DNA from: Trochalopteron elliotii
Taxonomy: Eukaryota; Chordata; Aves; Passeriformes; Leiothrichidae
Assembly (NCBI GenBank): GCA_024734555.1
Contig: JANPWX010000162.1
Location: 646,799-710,798 of the forward strand
Length of the DNA: 64,000 bases
Direction of reading: 5' to 3'
Part shown: positions 23,504 to 36,300 of the stretch, piece after piece
Numbering within the stretch: the stretch's first letter is position 1
Layout of the letters: every line of letters begins with the position of its first letter
Position numbers and translations under genes: made by a program
The notes under the pieces: model-generated
Told to the model about the DNA's origin: nothing
What the model saw: the letters and a program-made list of their open reading frames with translations, nothing else
Databases searched by the model: none

Positions 23504-25590
23504 GTGGCTTTGGCTGCCAAGGCTGCCACAGCTCCTGTGTCCCACATGTGGCTTTGGCTGCTGAGGATGTTGTGGCTCTCCTGTCCCACTCTTTGCCCTG
23601 ACATGACACCAAGACATGTCCCCGTGGGCTGGTGGCTCTGCTCAGAGGGGTGGGCAGTCACAGTGATGGGCTGTGAGCTGAGGAAGGGTCATGGTCATCA
23701 GTGCAGCCATCTGTGTCCTGATGTGTTGCTCTGTCCTTCACAGATTTCACTGTTAATAATGTTATTTTCAGCTCTGCCTCCCAGAGCTCATCCAAGCAGG
23801 GATTGTTCATCTTGCTCAAGTGTATTTTGAAACATATTCTTACAGGGTATATTGCATGAATATTAGAAACTTATTTTTTTTTTTCTTGGGTATTCTTCAA
23901 ATAATCCCTGCTTTGAAATGCTGAAACAAAGACACACAAAGGTCTGGCTCTGCAGGACAAGTGCAAGTGAAAGGTCACGGAGGAACATGGGGGTTGTCTG
24001 TGGAGCTAAAGGGATAAACACAAATGCCTTTCTGAACTTTCCTCCTCCTCTTGCTGCTCACCCACCCCCACTGGAAACTCTTTTCCAGAGGAAGCAGAGA
24101 GACTTTTCTCTCTTCTGAATCTTTCTGCAAATTTTCATTTTTAAAGTGGAATCAGATAGTAATAACTGTGCCTTTTCCTGGCTTAATGCAAGGAATCTTC
24201 CCAATGTCAAAGCAGCATTAGAAGCGATGGGGCCAATTCACTCCCTGGGTTTTCCTGTGACCTTTCAAGTCTGCACAGAGCTACACTTTGTATAAATAGA
24301 CTGAAATAATAGTGAAGGATGTGGGTTGGCTCTTTAGTTTAGAAGCAAAAAAGGCTTTGCTTAGATAAACACAGCAATAAAGGTCAGAAACTGAGCCCTG
24401 AAGCCAGTGCAGGGCTTGGAATTAAAACCTGAATTGCCCCTTGGAGTCACCTCACCACACCAGACCAGCCCTGGGCTGTATTTTGTCTGCAGCATGGCCA
24501 GCACCCAACATCTGCTGAGTTTTGCCCCTGGGGGGCAAGGCAGAGCAGTTCAGCTCTCCAGGTGTGCAGAGCAGGTACTGGAGGTCTCCACACTGGGCTG
24601 GGAGTGTCCAAACCCTCTGCCAAGGCACAGCTGTGTCCTACTTGTGTCCCTGCTGCCGTGCTGCCCGTGCCTATTAATGAGGAGGTATTTTAGGGCAGAG
24701 CACCAGGGAGTTGGTTTAATTAGCAGGTTACAGGGTATTTGTGCTTAAATTAACTTTGGCTCCATTTTCCTTGCATTGCACAAACTCAGTTAAAACAGCA
24801 GTTACTGGTGCAGCCTCCTGACAGTGTCCTGGGCAAGAGGTTGTGGCTTCACCTTCCAACAACCAGAGGTTGTGGTGTGACATCTTCCATGGGTGTATAA
24901 AAATAAACACATGCAATGGCCTTTCAGCAATTCTGTGCAGGGTTTGGGCGAGGGGACAGAACATAAACACAGCCATAAAATCACTGTAACATCACACTGC
25001 TCAATGACAATATCTTGTCTAATTATGGAGAGCTCAGAGACATCCTCAAGAAGATATAAAATGGAAATGTGGGTCTGTGGATGGATCCAGGATGAATCCT
25101 GAGGAGACTGAGTAAAAGAAGTGGGTATTAATGAGCAGTGCAGAAACAAGGACTTGAGGAAATTCAACTATAAAAAGATGGAGAAAAGGGATTGTCTGTA
25201 TAACTAGGAAACAGCTAAAACAACAGACCAAAAGGGAGACATAAAGCTGGAAATTGGGTAATAAATCTCTGCCCTCATCAAAGAAGAGACAGTTCTATTG
25301 GAAAATAAAAATAACATTCTGGAACACAACAAAGTGGAATTTATAGTCCAATTAAAAATGCACGACTGAAAAAAAAACCCAAACCTCAAATACTTTTCTT
25401 CCTACTTTGGGTAGAATGCAGTGAGAGCACAGCACATGGCGGGGGATGATCCCAGACTGGAAGGAAAGAAAAGCTTGGGTGTGTAATTGATTCAGAAATT
25501 CTCCCTGCCTCGGAGGTGGTTTGTGAAGTCACAGGCTGCCCCAGAGCTGCTGCCTCCCCCGGTCTGGGAAGTCATTTGCTCTCCACCAGC

Positions 25591-25996
25591 TTTATCACTC
25601 TCTACAGAGTGACTTCTCTCTACAGAGAAGACTTTATCACTCTCTACAACTCCCTAAAGGTGGCTGTGCTCAGGTGGAGTTGGTCTCTTTCTCCAGGCAG
25701 CACTGACAGAACAAGAGGACACAGCCTCCAGCTGTGCCAAGGGAAAGAAATATAGGCTGGATATCAGGAAAAAGTTGTTTACAGAAAGAGTGATAAAGTA
25801 TTGGAATGGTCTGCCTGGGGAGATGGTGGATTCACCATCCCTGGATGTGTTTTAGAAAAGACTGGATGTGGCACTTGGTGCCTTGGTTTAGTTGAGGTTA
25901 GGGTTGGGTTGGACTTGATGACCTCAGAGGTCTCTTCTAACCCAGTGATTCTGATTCTGATTCTGATTCTGATTCTGATTCTGATTCTGATTCTGA
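25591..25996 (+). mobile_element. CR1 LINE 3' fragment (plus)
   Basis: The plus strand has the usual avian CR1 3' end: CTTTATCACTCTCTACA, AGGACACAGCCTCCAGCTG, a TTGTTTACAGAAAGAGTGAT-type stretch, TGGAATGGTCTGCC, CCATCCCTGGATGTG and GGTTGGACTTGATGACCTC. A short internal duplication of the TTTATCACTCTCTACA segment lies at 25592-25651. No intact reverse-transcriptase reading frame is present; it is a 5'-truncated copy, as most CR1 copies are. Confidence 0.92.
25947..25996 (+). repeat. GATTCT microsatellite at CR1 3' end
   Basis: About eight perfect GATTCT hexamers form the end of the CR1 fragment. Avian CR1 tails normally carry a few 8-bp units, so this is a 6-bp variant that has expanded. Confidence 0.93.
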
Positions 25997-27040
25997 ATGT
26001 CTGGCCCTGGTGCTCCAACCTGAGGCAGAGAGACTGTGGAAATGGAGCCCAGGGAAGGGTTTGTGGGGATGGCTGTGCTGTGTGTGACAGCACTGTGTGG
26101 AAATCTTGTAGGTTTAAACCTGATGCCTTTAAATTCCTGAGAGATACAACTAGGGGACAGGGTGGTGGAGGTTTGTACCTGAAGTAGTGTTGTCACAGGA
26201 AACTGTGACAAGAGTCAGGAGCAGCCCTATGGATCTCACCCCCTGGGAAAATGCTGTACCAGAGCATTATCCTGCCTACAAACCCATTGGAACAGCCTGG
26301 TGACAACAGATTGTCTCATTATAGAGCCCACAAAAACATCTTTAAGCATCATAAAGAACAGAAGTGCAGGTCTGAGGACGAGCCTCTGACTCCCAAATAA
26401 CATGGGAAAGGGGTGGGTAACACCAATGTGCTGCACAGGGACAACAGGTCCCTCTTGTCCTGTGCTGGTGGTGACAGCAGGGAGGACAGAGGGGCCCCAG
26501 TGGGGCTTCAGTGGGGAGAGAATCCCCCTGTCTGTGCAGGGAGGGAGAGAGGAAAGCAAACACTGTTGCCATCACAAACCCTCCCCAAAACCCAGGGCAG
26601 CTTTTGCATGAGCAACAAAAGCCACACTGGCCACACAAACCATCTGGAGCTCCCTGTGGGGATTCAATAAACTCCTGCAAATTGCTTCAGACATTTTCCA
26701 CTCTCTCCACTCATTTTATGTGCAGAGTTCAGCGAGACGCTGTTTCCTATTCAAACAACACTTGTCACTTACATTTGGGTCGTTTTTCTTCTCCCTGGCA
26801 GTACTTTGCTTTTCTGGCTCTTTAGTTTCCTGTGTGCCCTCAGTGTGGAGGGGCCGTGAGCCTTGGCACAGCTCAGGGCAGTGTGTGGTACAGCAGTGTG
26901 GGTGAAAGCCTTTTCCTTGCTCCTAAAATTAAGAGCCAGACACAGTTAAGGGATAAAAGGCTTTTGTCATGGTATTTAATAAGGATCTTTAGAGTGCAAC
27001 ACTTCTCCAAGGTGGAGCACACTGAAATGCACACAGATGA

Positions 27041-27213
27041 CATTTACATTTTACATTTTACATTTTACATATAATATATAATATATGATATATGATATAT
27101 GATATATAATATATCATATATCATATATCATATATCATATATCATATATCATATATCATATATCATATATCATATATCAATCATATATCATATATCATAT
27201 ATCATATATCATT
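27041..27213. repeat. AT-rich array with inverted 7-bp units
   Basis: A CATTTTA array (27041-27070) leads into AT-rich sequence with about three GATATAT units. These are followed, in inverted orientation, by about fifteen ATATATC units up to 27213. The junction near 27107 is almost palindromic and could extrude as a cruciform. Confidence 0.92.
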
Positions 27214-27558
27214 TTATAGATCTTGCAAATTACCACATCTAACAAGGATGCCCCAGTGAGAGGCTTGAATGAATAGCATGATATCCTCCTATTTCAAAGT
27301 ATTCCTCCCTGGATTGGCCTGATCCTAGTTTATAGGATGTATTTTAGAGGGGACCTTGGTTTTTCAAGATAGTGTGGGGCTTTCCAGCCTCTAGCTGTGA
27401 GGCCTTTAGGATGTTGGGTCTTCTGGCCTAACAGAATATTAGGACTATGCTAAATTATCAGGTTTAAGGAATTACAAGTATGCATGTTAAGGGCACTGAG
27501 AATACATCAAAGGTCTATGGAAGAAAAGGCAATCCTGTGGTACAGCACTGTGGGGTAC

Positions 27559-27901
27559 TGTGGGCCTGATATTTCTGGGTCTGAGAGATTTCAGCCTGCT
27601 AGCAGCTGCTAACTTCTTCCCAAGGAAAAATTTCTCAAGAAAATTTCTTCTCAAAACAATCTTGGCAAACAACTCTCCTTTCTCTAAACAATCTTTCTCC
27701 AGGTGGTGTTTTGCTGTTTCTTGGGTTTAACCAATGGGATTAGAGAGGTGTCATTCCTATTCACCAACCATGTTCAGTCTGTGTGGGAGCACCTTATAAA
27801 AGGTAGTAAGAACTAGACAATAAAAGCCTTTTTTCTATGCTCTTTGCCTTCTGAAATTAATTTAGAGTGTCTCATCTTTCTTTCGTGTACTATAATGACA
27901 G
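27559..27901 (+). mobile_element. Solo LTR, ERVK-like family, copy 2 (plus)
   Basis: A 343-bp block starting TGTGGGCCTGATATTTCTGG and ending CTATAATGACA. It has a TATA box CTTATAAAAGG near 27791 and a polyadenylation signal AATAAAAGCC near 27820. It is flanked by a perfect 6-bp target duplication GGGTAC (27553-27558 and 27902-27907). The termini are TG...CA, and the target-site length fits a class II avian retrovirus. It is antisense to GRIK3. No retroviral genes remain. Confidence 0.93.
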
Positions 27902-30131
27902 GGTACAGCACTGTGGAGTGCAGCACTCTGGGGTCCACCACCACCTGTGGAGTGTCACAGTGACACTGGTTGTGCTCCAGGGCTGTGACTCAGTTCCTGC
28001 CCCTCCCCTCCTCTCCCCCAGAACTGCTGTGGTTTCCCCCCCTGTCCCACTCCCTGCTGCAGCCCAGGCAGCCGTGCCAGCAGCACCAGCTGGTCACCAC
28101 ATCCTGCCTGTCTGCTGCTTATCAGGAGTCCAGCCACAGACACTCACACTCCAGCAGTGAATTATGATATAAAAATAAGCACGGGCATGATTATTCCCTT
28201 TGTCTGCTTTTTTTGCAAACAGATGCTCCATTATTTGTTGAGCCCGTTCTCAAACTCCACTGACACACACGTGGTGGGGGACACCTTAGATCTGCAGGCA
28301 CTTTGGTGTCTTAATTTTTAAAGTGCATTCTTTAAAATGCCCTGCAGATGCATATTGTGTGTGGTGGGTTTGAATGACCTTGTGCCCCAGGACAGTGCAG
28401 TCAGCAGTGACTGAAGGCCAGAAGATCTTTGCTTCCCAACCCTGTCAGAGCTGTAGATCCCACCACAGCCTTGACCTGGAGAAAGCATGTGGGTACCTAC
28501 CACAGCCTTCCCATGCTGGTGCTCAGGGGCTCATCTTAAGGATGGAGAAACTTTGTTGTGCTGACTCAGAGTCAGTTTTCTTCTAATCAGTGTGGAAATG
28601 TGCTGAAGGAATGGTCACTGACCCCTGATCGTGTCATCTCATGGCATACAGGAGGCTGAACTCTCCACAAGTTGCTCAGTGCCTGTTCTCTGCTCTGCTG
28701 AATGACCAAATAGGTATTTCTGGGGCCTGCATAGACTTAATTTGCTCAGCTGCAGGTTGTCTGTGAATATAGCAGCTCACATGATGAAGAGTTACCTTGT
28801 GTTGAACACATTATCCCTTGTCTATCTGCACGGCATATACATGGCAAGCAGATTCACTAAAATAAAAAGAGTTTTACATTGAGAATATTTGTAAATGTTG
28901 TGCCTACCAGGGTTGTTAGGCAGATGGTGGATATAAAAGAGCCCCTGCCTGCTCATGGTGCTGCTTGTGACATTCTCAAATCTCAGCCCTGTCCCATCTA
29001 CCAGTGCTGCAAGAGTGTGTCCTGAATAAGGGGATTTGGTAAAGCTCTGCAGGACTCAGCAATTTCAGCTCCTGGGGATACAGAGGAGCAATTTCCCTCA
29101 TGCTCCTTGCCATTTCAGGTTTCATTTCCGAAGAAACTTAAAGGAAAATTCAGCCCAAATTACTCTGTATTTGCCTCCCATCAGAGCAAAATTGTATGAT
29201 AGCTTTTACTTGATTTCTGCATGAAACCCCGTGTCTTTGCTGAGCTCTTTTTGGATGGATCCCACTAAATGAGAAAGAAATGCAGGTGTTTGAAAGGGTA
29301 AAACCCAGGCTTGAATCACTCTCAGCAAGCTGGACTCACTGCAGCTCTCCAGCCAGGGAGGAAATCTCCTTTCTGAAGGAGATTTCTTTCAGCTCCAGTC
29401 AGAACTTGTCCTGGGCTGAGGCAGCTGCGGTGCCTCTCTGGGTACCTGGAGCCCCTCAGCTTTTGGCAGTGCTGGGAGAGGCCAGTGCAGGATCCTGTGG
29501 GAATGGAAGAAGGCCAGGCAAGAAACACTGACCTAGGCCAGGCTCTCTGCTGCTGCTGCCAAATCTGTTTGTTCTGCTCCTAAAATAATAATAGAACAAA
29601 TTTTCTGAGCGTCTTGGCGCCAGACTTCTCTTCCCTGGGTGCTTCAAAGGAAAGAGCTCCTTTTTTTCAGACCTTGCTGAGGTCACCGAGGCTGCAGCAC
29701 AACAACACTCCATGGCTTTCAAAAGCATTTTCAATTAACACAAAAATCTAATGAAAGCACGTAATCACAGGTGCTCAGCTGCCACGGGACTAATCGGAGA
29801 CGCCGACTTCAAATGCCGCGTCTTTAGAAACTCGGCTAAAAACGGCGCTTTTTTGTGCCTGTTGGTCTGAGATGGGCCTTTCCACTCCTGCCTTCGGCCA
29901 GGGGGATGGTGTTTACTTCACCCTGACAGAAGGAAAAACCACTTTGCCCTGCAGGGGCTGTGACTGGCCCCAGCCAGCAGAGCCAGAGCCACCACTGATC
30001 ATTGCTGCCTCCAAGCAGGACCCTCATCCCTTGGAAAGTCTGGCAGCAACCATCCCCTGGGTTCTTGCCCTTGGCCTGAATGGGTTTGTGTTGCCCTGAT
30101 CTTTTTCAGCCTTCTGATGTGTGTGCATTTT

Positions 30132-30353
30132 TGTAGTGGAGTTTCTTACAAATTTTCATGTAAACAAAGTGATGTTATTGTAAGCTGTTTTTCTTGTTTA
30201 TCATTCCTCTGTGGAAGAGGGACAATTGATGGACTTTTAGTTTGACCAGTGTGGTTGGAGAGGTGTCAGCCTCATCCTCCAATCCATGGTCATTGTCCAA
30301 AATCTATATAAACTGAAGTAGAAAAATAAATTTCCCTCTTTTTTACCCTGACA
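30132..30353 (+). mobile_element. LTR-like block
   Basis: Starts TGTAGTGGAGTTTCTTAC and ends ACCCTGACA. It has a TATA box CTATATAAACTG at about 30303 and a polyadenylation signal AAAAATAAATTTCC about 20 bp later, the compact arrangement seen in short avian LTRs. No target duplication was found and only one copy is present, so the limits and class are uncertain. Confidence 0.5.
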
Positions 30354-32770
30354 ACTTAACTATGTACATATCATTCATTGTGTGTCCTATAGCAACAGGT
30401 TTGACTTCTACAAACCAAATTGAAGCCTTCTAAATGATGTACATATGTGCATGGCTGTGTCTGGCTGAGAGGGGAACTCCAGCTCCTCTGAACAGCCACG
30501 AATTGCTCAAGTTGGGCCACTTTGTTGCTTTTTGATAGCCAGGAAAAAAGCCAGTGTAAATTCAATATTGACCAAAGTTTGACAGTCGTGTATTAGATTT
30601 GTGGCCTGGAAAAGCAAGCCAAAGGAACTTTTATTATTAAGTGTCCTTACAGCACAGAATATCTGAGCATGAATCCACCTGGGGTGATTCAATTGGAAAT
30701 AATGTTTTCAAAAACAAGATGCGTCTGTTCTCACCTCTCCTAATGCGATTATTTAGTGCCCTACTATTATACTGCTGCAAGAAATAAGATTCACTGCATG
30801 CTAAAAATGACACAAAAAATTGATTCAGGCAGAGGAAGTGTGTCTGGAGCACCAGTGGTGACCCGAGCAGCTGTGCCACACTAGCACACTTCATGGGAAG
30901 TGCTTTTTATAGCAGCACCAGTAAGTGCCTCACAAATGTGCTGCTCCTGTTTTGTTCACAGCCCGCTAAAGGCACAGAATTGTTTGGAGCTCTTGGTGCA
31001 GGGACACGTAAGACTTGTTACTTCCCAGCGATGGGAACGGTTGGGGTGGGGGGAAGAATGATTAAATCACATAAAGTGGAGAAGAAATAGCCCTTGAGTG
31101 CCTTTTCTGCCAGAGTACAAGTTCTTTTTCTGGTATCCAAAGCTGTGGTTGGTGCTGGCACTTTCTTCCCACTCTAAAAACCAGACACATCATCACCCCT
31201 TGCTCCCAGAATTGTGTGACTGCTCCAAGGTGATGTCATTTCCAAGGAGGGTTCAGAGATAGTGGAACAGTGATTTTTTTTTTTCCCCCTAAAATTAGAC
31301 AGGAAAGCCAAGACAAGAAATGCCAAGCTGCCCCTTCAGATCCCTGGCCTGGCCATACAGGCCCCTCCAGATGCACCTCACCAGTCTCTGTGCCTTGCAC
31401 CATCCTCCCAAAGGGCTCCTCACACTAATTTATGCCTCTTGCCTGCACCAGGCTCACTCTAACACTAAACTCCAACACTGGATAAGAGAGGCTGTACCCA
31501 AATTCCAAACCTCATCAGAGAGTGAAGTCAGATTTCTTTGACAACTGTTTTCCATGGAAATGTGTGCAGCAGCATTGCACTACTGCTAAATGCTTCAGTA
31601 ATTGACTTTCCTGCCAGCTCTGCCAAGCCTACATGAATGGATTCATCCTGCTCTCCCCTCCTTCACAGTGCTCTCTCCCAGCTCCTTGAGCTCCCTGGAT
31701 CTTACACATTTTGTTGGGCTCAGCCCTTGCACCCAGAGCTGCTCCTGGCCATCACCCAGGCCTTGGGGCAGCTGTTGGGTTTTTAGTCTCTCCTTAAAAC
31801 CACAGTCTGGGCTCTCTCTCCAATACCCACAGGGAGAAATGCACTTTGGCTGCCCTCAGTGGCACTAGATGCTACATTTCTTTCCATGTAAAGATCAGGA
31901 AATCTGTTTGAATATTCTTCTGGTTCCCTCTGCAGTGGTAACAACAATTACATCACATTCCTCTAATAATGTCCTATCAGTTCAGTAGAGTTCCATAGGG
32001 TTTCACCTATTCTCCTCTGCCTTGCTGACCATGGATATTCTATCAGGATGCCTTTAGATTTTTCTCACCCATTTTTTACTTCTCATTTATCTTTATTGTT
32101 ACCAATTTGCTACTTTTCCTCTTCCTCGACAATGCTTTTTGTGGTTTGTTTCTGCCTTTTAATTCCATTGCTGGCTCCCATTCAGCCATGAGCCAGGGTG
32201 GGCTCCCAGCCAAGGCTCTCTTCCTCTCTGATTTGCTGAAGAACATTTATCTCCATATTCTGGTACATTCCCCAAGGCTGGGGGGCTGCAGTGTCTGGCC
32301 AGGGCTGTGGTGCCAGTGCTGTGTGAGCAGCTGTGCAGGACCAGAAAGTTACTCAGAAACATTCCTCAGCTTGATGAGCTGCACCTCAGCCCCTGGCACC
32401 TCTGTAGTGAATGTTTAAATATCCTCTCAATGTTTAAAAGACAGAATGTGAGTGCTGCACTGCAGGGAAGAAGGTTTCCAGTTCCCTGTGGGCAAGGTCT
32501 TTTCCTGGTGTGCCCATCCCTCATTCCAGAGCCCAAACACAGCTCAGGGCAGTAGAGAGATGCTCTTTGGCTGGCACAAAGAAGTAGCAGTCTCTGTAAC
32601 TCTGAAGCACCTTATCCAGAGAGTTTTGAGCAGGTTCTTCTTTTAGCCAGACAGGGATTGAGCCCTGTCCTTGCTCACTGGTGTCTGATCAACCCAGCTC
32701 TGTGCTCTGCCTGTGCCTGGATGGAGCCCACAGAGCACATTTGCCCCGTGCCCATGGGGCAGGCAGCCCT

Positions 32771-33320
32771 TGATGCCTTTTCTGGGGCTACCTAAAAACG
32801 GAGGCCAGACAAAAATTACTGAATAAAATGCAGTTCTATTTATTGAAGGGCCTTCAGGTACTTTTAGGGCAGATAAAGCCCAAATCCCCCAGGGACTACA
32901 CCCAAAATAGATGATGGGTCAAAGGTTTTCACACTTTTACAAGTTTGGTCCATTTACATATTGGGGGTTTATCTTCCAATTACAGCTTCAGGTAATGAAG
33001 TAATTTAAACCCAAGTTTGCTCCCCCCCAGCTCACTTTTGTTACCATTTCTCAGGCCTGAGGCAGTGAGGTGTCCTTGATTGCCAGGCCTGGAGAGGAAT
33101 TGTTGTGTCTGACCAAAAATGGGGAAGCAGCAGCTCACACTGTGTGTGGAGTTTAGAGTTATACACTAAAGAACTGCAGGATTACAAATATATGAAAAAT
33201 ATTTGAAATATTAAATTATGAAAAAATATATAATTTTTATAATACTATAAATGATATATTTTAAATTATATTTAAAATATTTAAATTATGAAAAAATTCA
33301 GCTAAAATCCCAAGGCATCA
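32771..33320 (-). mobile_element. Solo-LTR-like element, TGATGCC family, copy B (minus)
   Basis: On the plus strand it starts TGATGCCTTTTCTGGGGC and ends CCCAAGGCATCA, so the element reads on the minus strand. It carries the shared block TCCAATTACAGCTTCAGGTA and an ATTTATTGAAGGGCC polyadenylation region on the opposite strand. It is 550 bp long because of an AT expansion at about 33180-33290. Flanking tetramers ccct and acct match at three of four positions. It is in the sense orientation for GRIK3. Confidence 0.88.
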
Positions 33321-36300
33321 ACCTATGGATGGGGGAGGAGGCAGCTGGCAGAGCTGCTTCCAGATCCTGACTCAGGGGAACAGGGACAGTGCATGGAGCA
33401 CCCGTGGACTGGCAGCACAGTGCTCCCACCTCAGTGTGTGCCCTCCTGCCACTGGCACAAGATGGTTTTTGCTGATGGGAATTACAGGTCCTTTCATCTG
33501 CATTGCTGCAGGAACTGCAGCACAATCCCACCACTCTGCATGATTCCCTGTGCACCCTGGAGGGGACACACACCCAGCAAGGAGCCACCAGCTGAGAGAT
33601 ATTCCCTGTGCTTTCTCCAGTGGAATCCTTTCTCCTGGGTTCTCTCCAGCCCCAGTCCTGGCTTACCCCAGGGCAGTGGAGCACCTCTGAGAGCCTGCAA
33701 AAGCATCTGTTGGGCTCCAATTTCTCCTCTTCTAAACCTCCTCCAGCATTTCCTGCCGTTTAGGGGGAGCTGCAGAAAGCTTTCAACAACCATGGAAAAT
33801 TCAGAGTATTGGGATTTAAAAACAGGTCACAGGGGTCCTGATGTACCTGGCTGAGAGAAGGCTCCATTTGCTTTGCTCTCTGCAAAGCCCACTCCAGCAG
33901 GGCTGTTCTGAACAACACACCAGTTCCTGGAATCTCAGACACAGCCTGAGATTGCAGTGTTTTTAAGACATAATGAAAAAGGTAATTTTCCAGCCTCCCT
34001 GCAATCTTCATCATTGGGGAGGTATTTTTGTGCAATTTTCAGTCCTGGCTATAATCATGCTCCCAGAGATGATGGCGTGCTGCTGTGACACTGGGGGATC
34101 CTTTGAACCCTGCCATGCTTTTGGACCCCCAAATAAATGGAAGAAAAAGGGAGTGCAGCCACTGAGGTGCCATCCCTGCTGGGGCTGCCCATGTACAAAG
34201 CCCTACATTGAGGAGGGCACAGTGTGTCACCCAGGCTAAGGCTGGCAGAACACCCAGACCTGAATCTCTGCTCTCAGCATGAGAAGTTCAAACAGAGATC
34301 AAAGGTGAATGGATCCCATGGATGTGTTGGCACACAGAGCAGACATCCCAGGAAGGGAGCACTGACCTGCCCCTGGTGACACAGCCTGCTCTGTTTGCTC
34401 CTCTGCAGTGCTGCCCTTCCAGGGGAAACACTCACAGCTCTGAAATTGTGGCAATCATCATCATCGTAATTTTGGCAGGATTAGTTGCTATGCAATGAAA
34501 GGGACACACAGTCCTTCTGTTGTCCCACACCTTTGTACACATAATGGGGCTTGGAAAAGCTTCTTGCTTGCTGGGGGCTCTGGAGCCTTGGCTTTGTCTG
34601 GGATGGATTTGCTGAAGCCGAGGGCAGAGGGGGAGCAGAACAGGATTTATGGGGGGATGAGGGCTGGGGTACAAGGGGCAGCTCTGAAGGCACTGGGGGC
34701 TGTTTTGGCCCCCATCCTGGCAGTCCCTGTGGGCAGGTGTTGGGCTGGGGAGGCACAGGAGCAGTGCTGTGGCTGCCACGTGGGTCTCCAGTGGCACCAG
34801 GCAGGGGAGCTCCCCTCGCCCCACAGCTGGGTCTGTTACATCTGCAGACTCTTGTGGAACAGCATGTTTCAGAGCAGTGGGACAAGACCTGAGAGGAGCT
34901 GTGAGGAGCAGGTTGCTAATGCCTGAATATGTAGATGTGGGGGGTATTAATAACAGAACAGCAGCTCTTTAGCCAGGAGCTCCCAGCAGTGAGGCTGCCT
35001 GGGATGGGCTCCCTCTCCTGACACTGCAGTGATGGCTCAGCAGTGGCTGCATTTCACTCTCCGACTGCTTGTACCCACGAAGGAGATGCTGAGGGGTAAC
35101 ACAGAGCAGCACAGCCTCTGTGGTGCCCTTGCAGCAGCAGCTGGTGGAAGAAAAGTGCAAAGTTGTGTTCCTGGCAGAACAGAGCCCAGGAGCCCTGGCA
35201 GCAGCCTCGGAGCGCTCATGAAATAAAAACAGGCTCTTGTGCTACCTGCCAGGAGCCATTAGCCAGACAGCAAATGATCTCCAGAATGGTCTGTGAGGAG
35301 AGCACAGCTCGGAGAGGAGGGGGTGCAGCAGCTCATCTGCCATCATTCACTTCATCAGGACATCTCTGTCACAGCCTCACGCCTCGTGCTCTCCAGTGTG
35401 AGGGCTTGTGATGGGGATTCGCAGGCAACAGGATGCAAACAAGCTGTAATGCTCAATCACATGATGTTAAGGATTTCAAGGAAAACAGAAATGAAAATGT
35501 CAAACCTGTTAAGCTGTGGAGTGCTTTCACCAGAACGTGGGCAGAGGGACTCCAGGAGGTTGTTTAAAAATAGGAGCCAGGGGAGATTGCTCTCACAATG
35601 GCACCATTCTGGTGCCAGTGCCCCGCTGGGGCACGGTGCACTCTGCTTTTTATAGATCTCAAAAGGAAAAAGTAAATCATGTGATGCTGAATTTATGAAC
35701 CCACTCAAAAAGCAGGGGCTCCAAACTTGGCTGTCATCTCAAGTTGAACCTTGATAGTGTCTGTGTCATCCTTCTGAGAGCCTGAACAAAGAGGCAGATG
35801 AGGGGAGGTGAGGCACAAGCAGCCACATCCAAGGCTGGTGCCTCTTAGCATTATTTTTACCTGTGTAAGGACACTGACACCTTGGAAAGGTGGCATCTTA
35901 CACCTTTTTTACAGCTCTTGAGTACAGATCTCTACATCAGAATGCAGAGAACTGGAGGCCAGCTGCCTGTGCTGCCTCTGCGTGTGCTCAGCTCACAGGG
36001 GCTGCTCAGCTCTCTGGAGCTGCTTCTCAGCTAAAGCACAGCATGGGTGAGAAGCTGCTGAATTGCCTGAAAGTATGGCAGGAGCAGTGAATACCAGGAG
36101 AAGTCTCAGAAACTTTACGTATCTAGGTGCAGCAGTTTCTCTTCCATGAGGGCACTGAGCACTGAAGAGAGCAGGAAGGGTCACTGGGTGGGATTTTGCA
36201 GTTTAAGGCCATTTCATTCCGTGTGTAACTCAGGCTTTTGCTCAACTAAACTATGCAGATGTGATAGTAAAGTCTTTTCTCATGTTAATTTACATGCAAG

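Noticed and set aside
25779..26211. Frames with NQNQNQ or LILILI runs on either strand
   Set aside because: They come from the GATTCT microsatellite and CR1 fragment.
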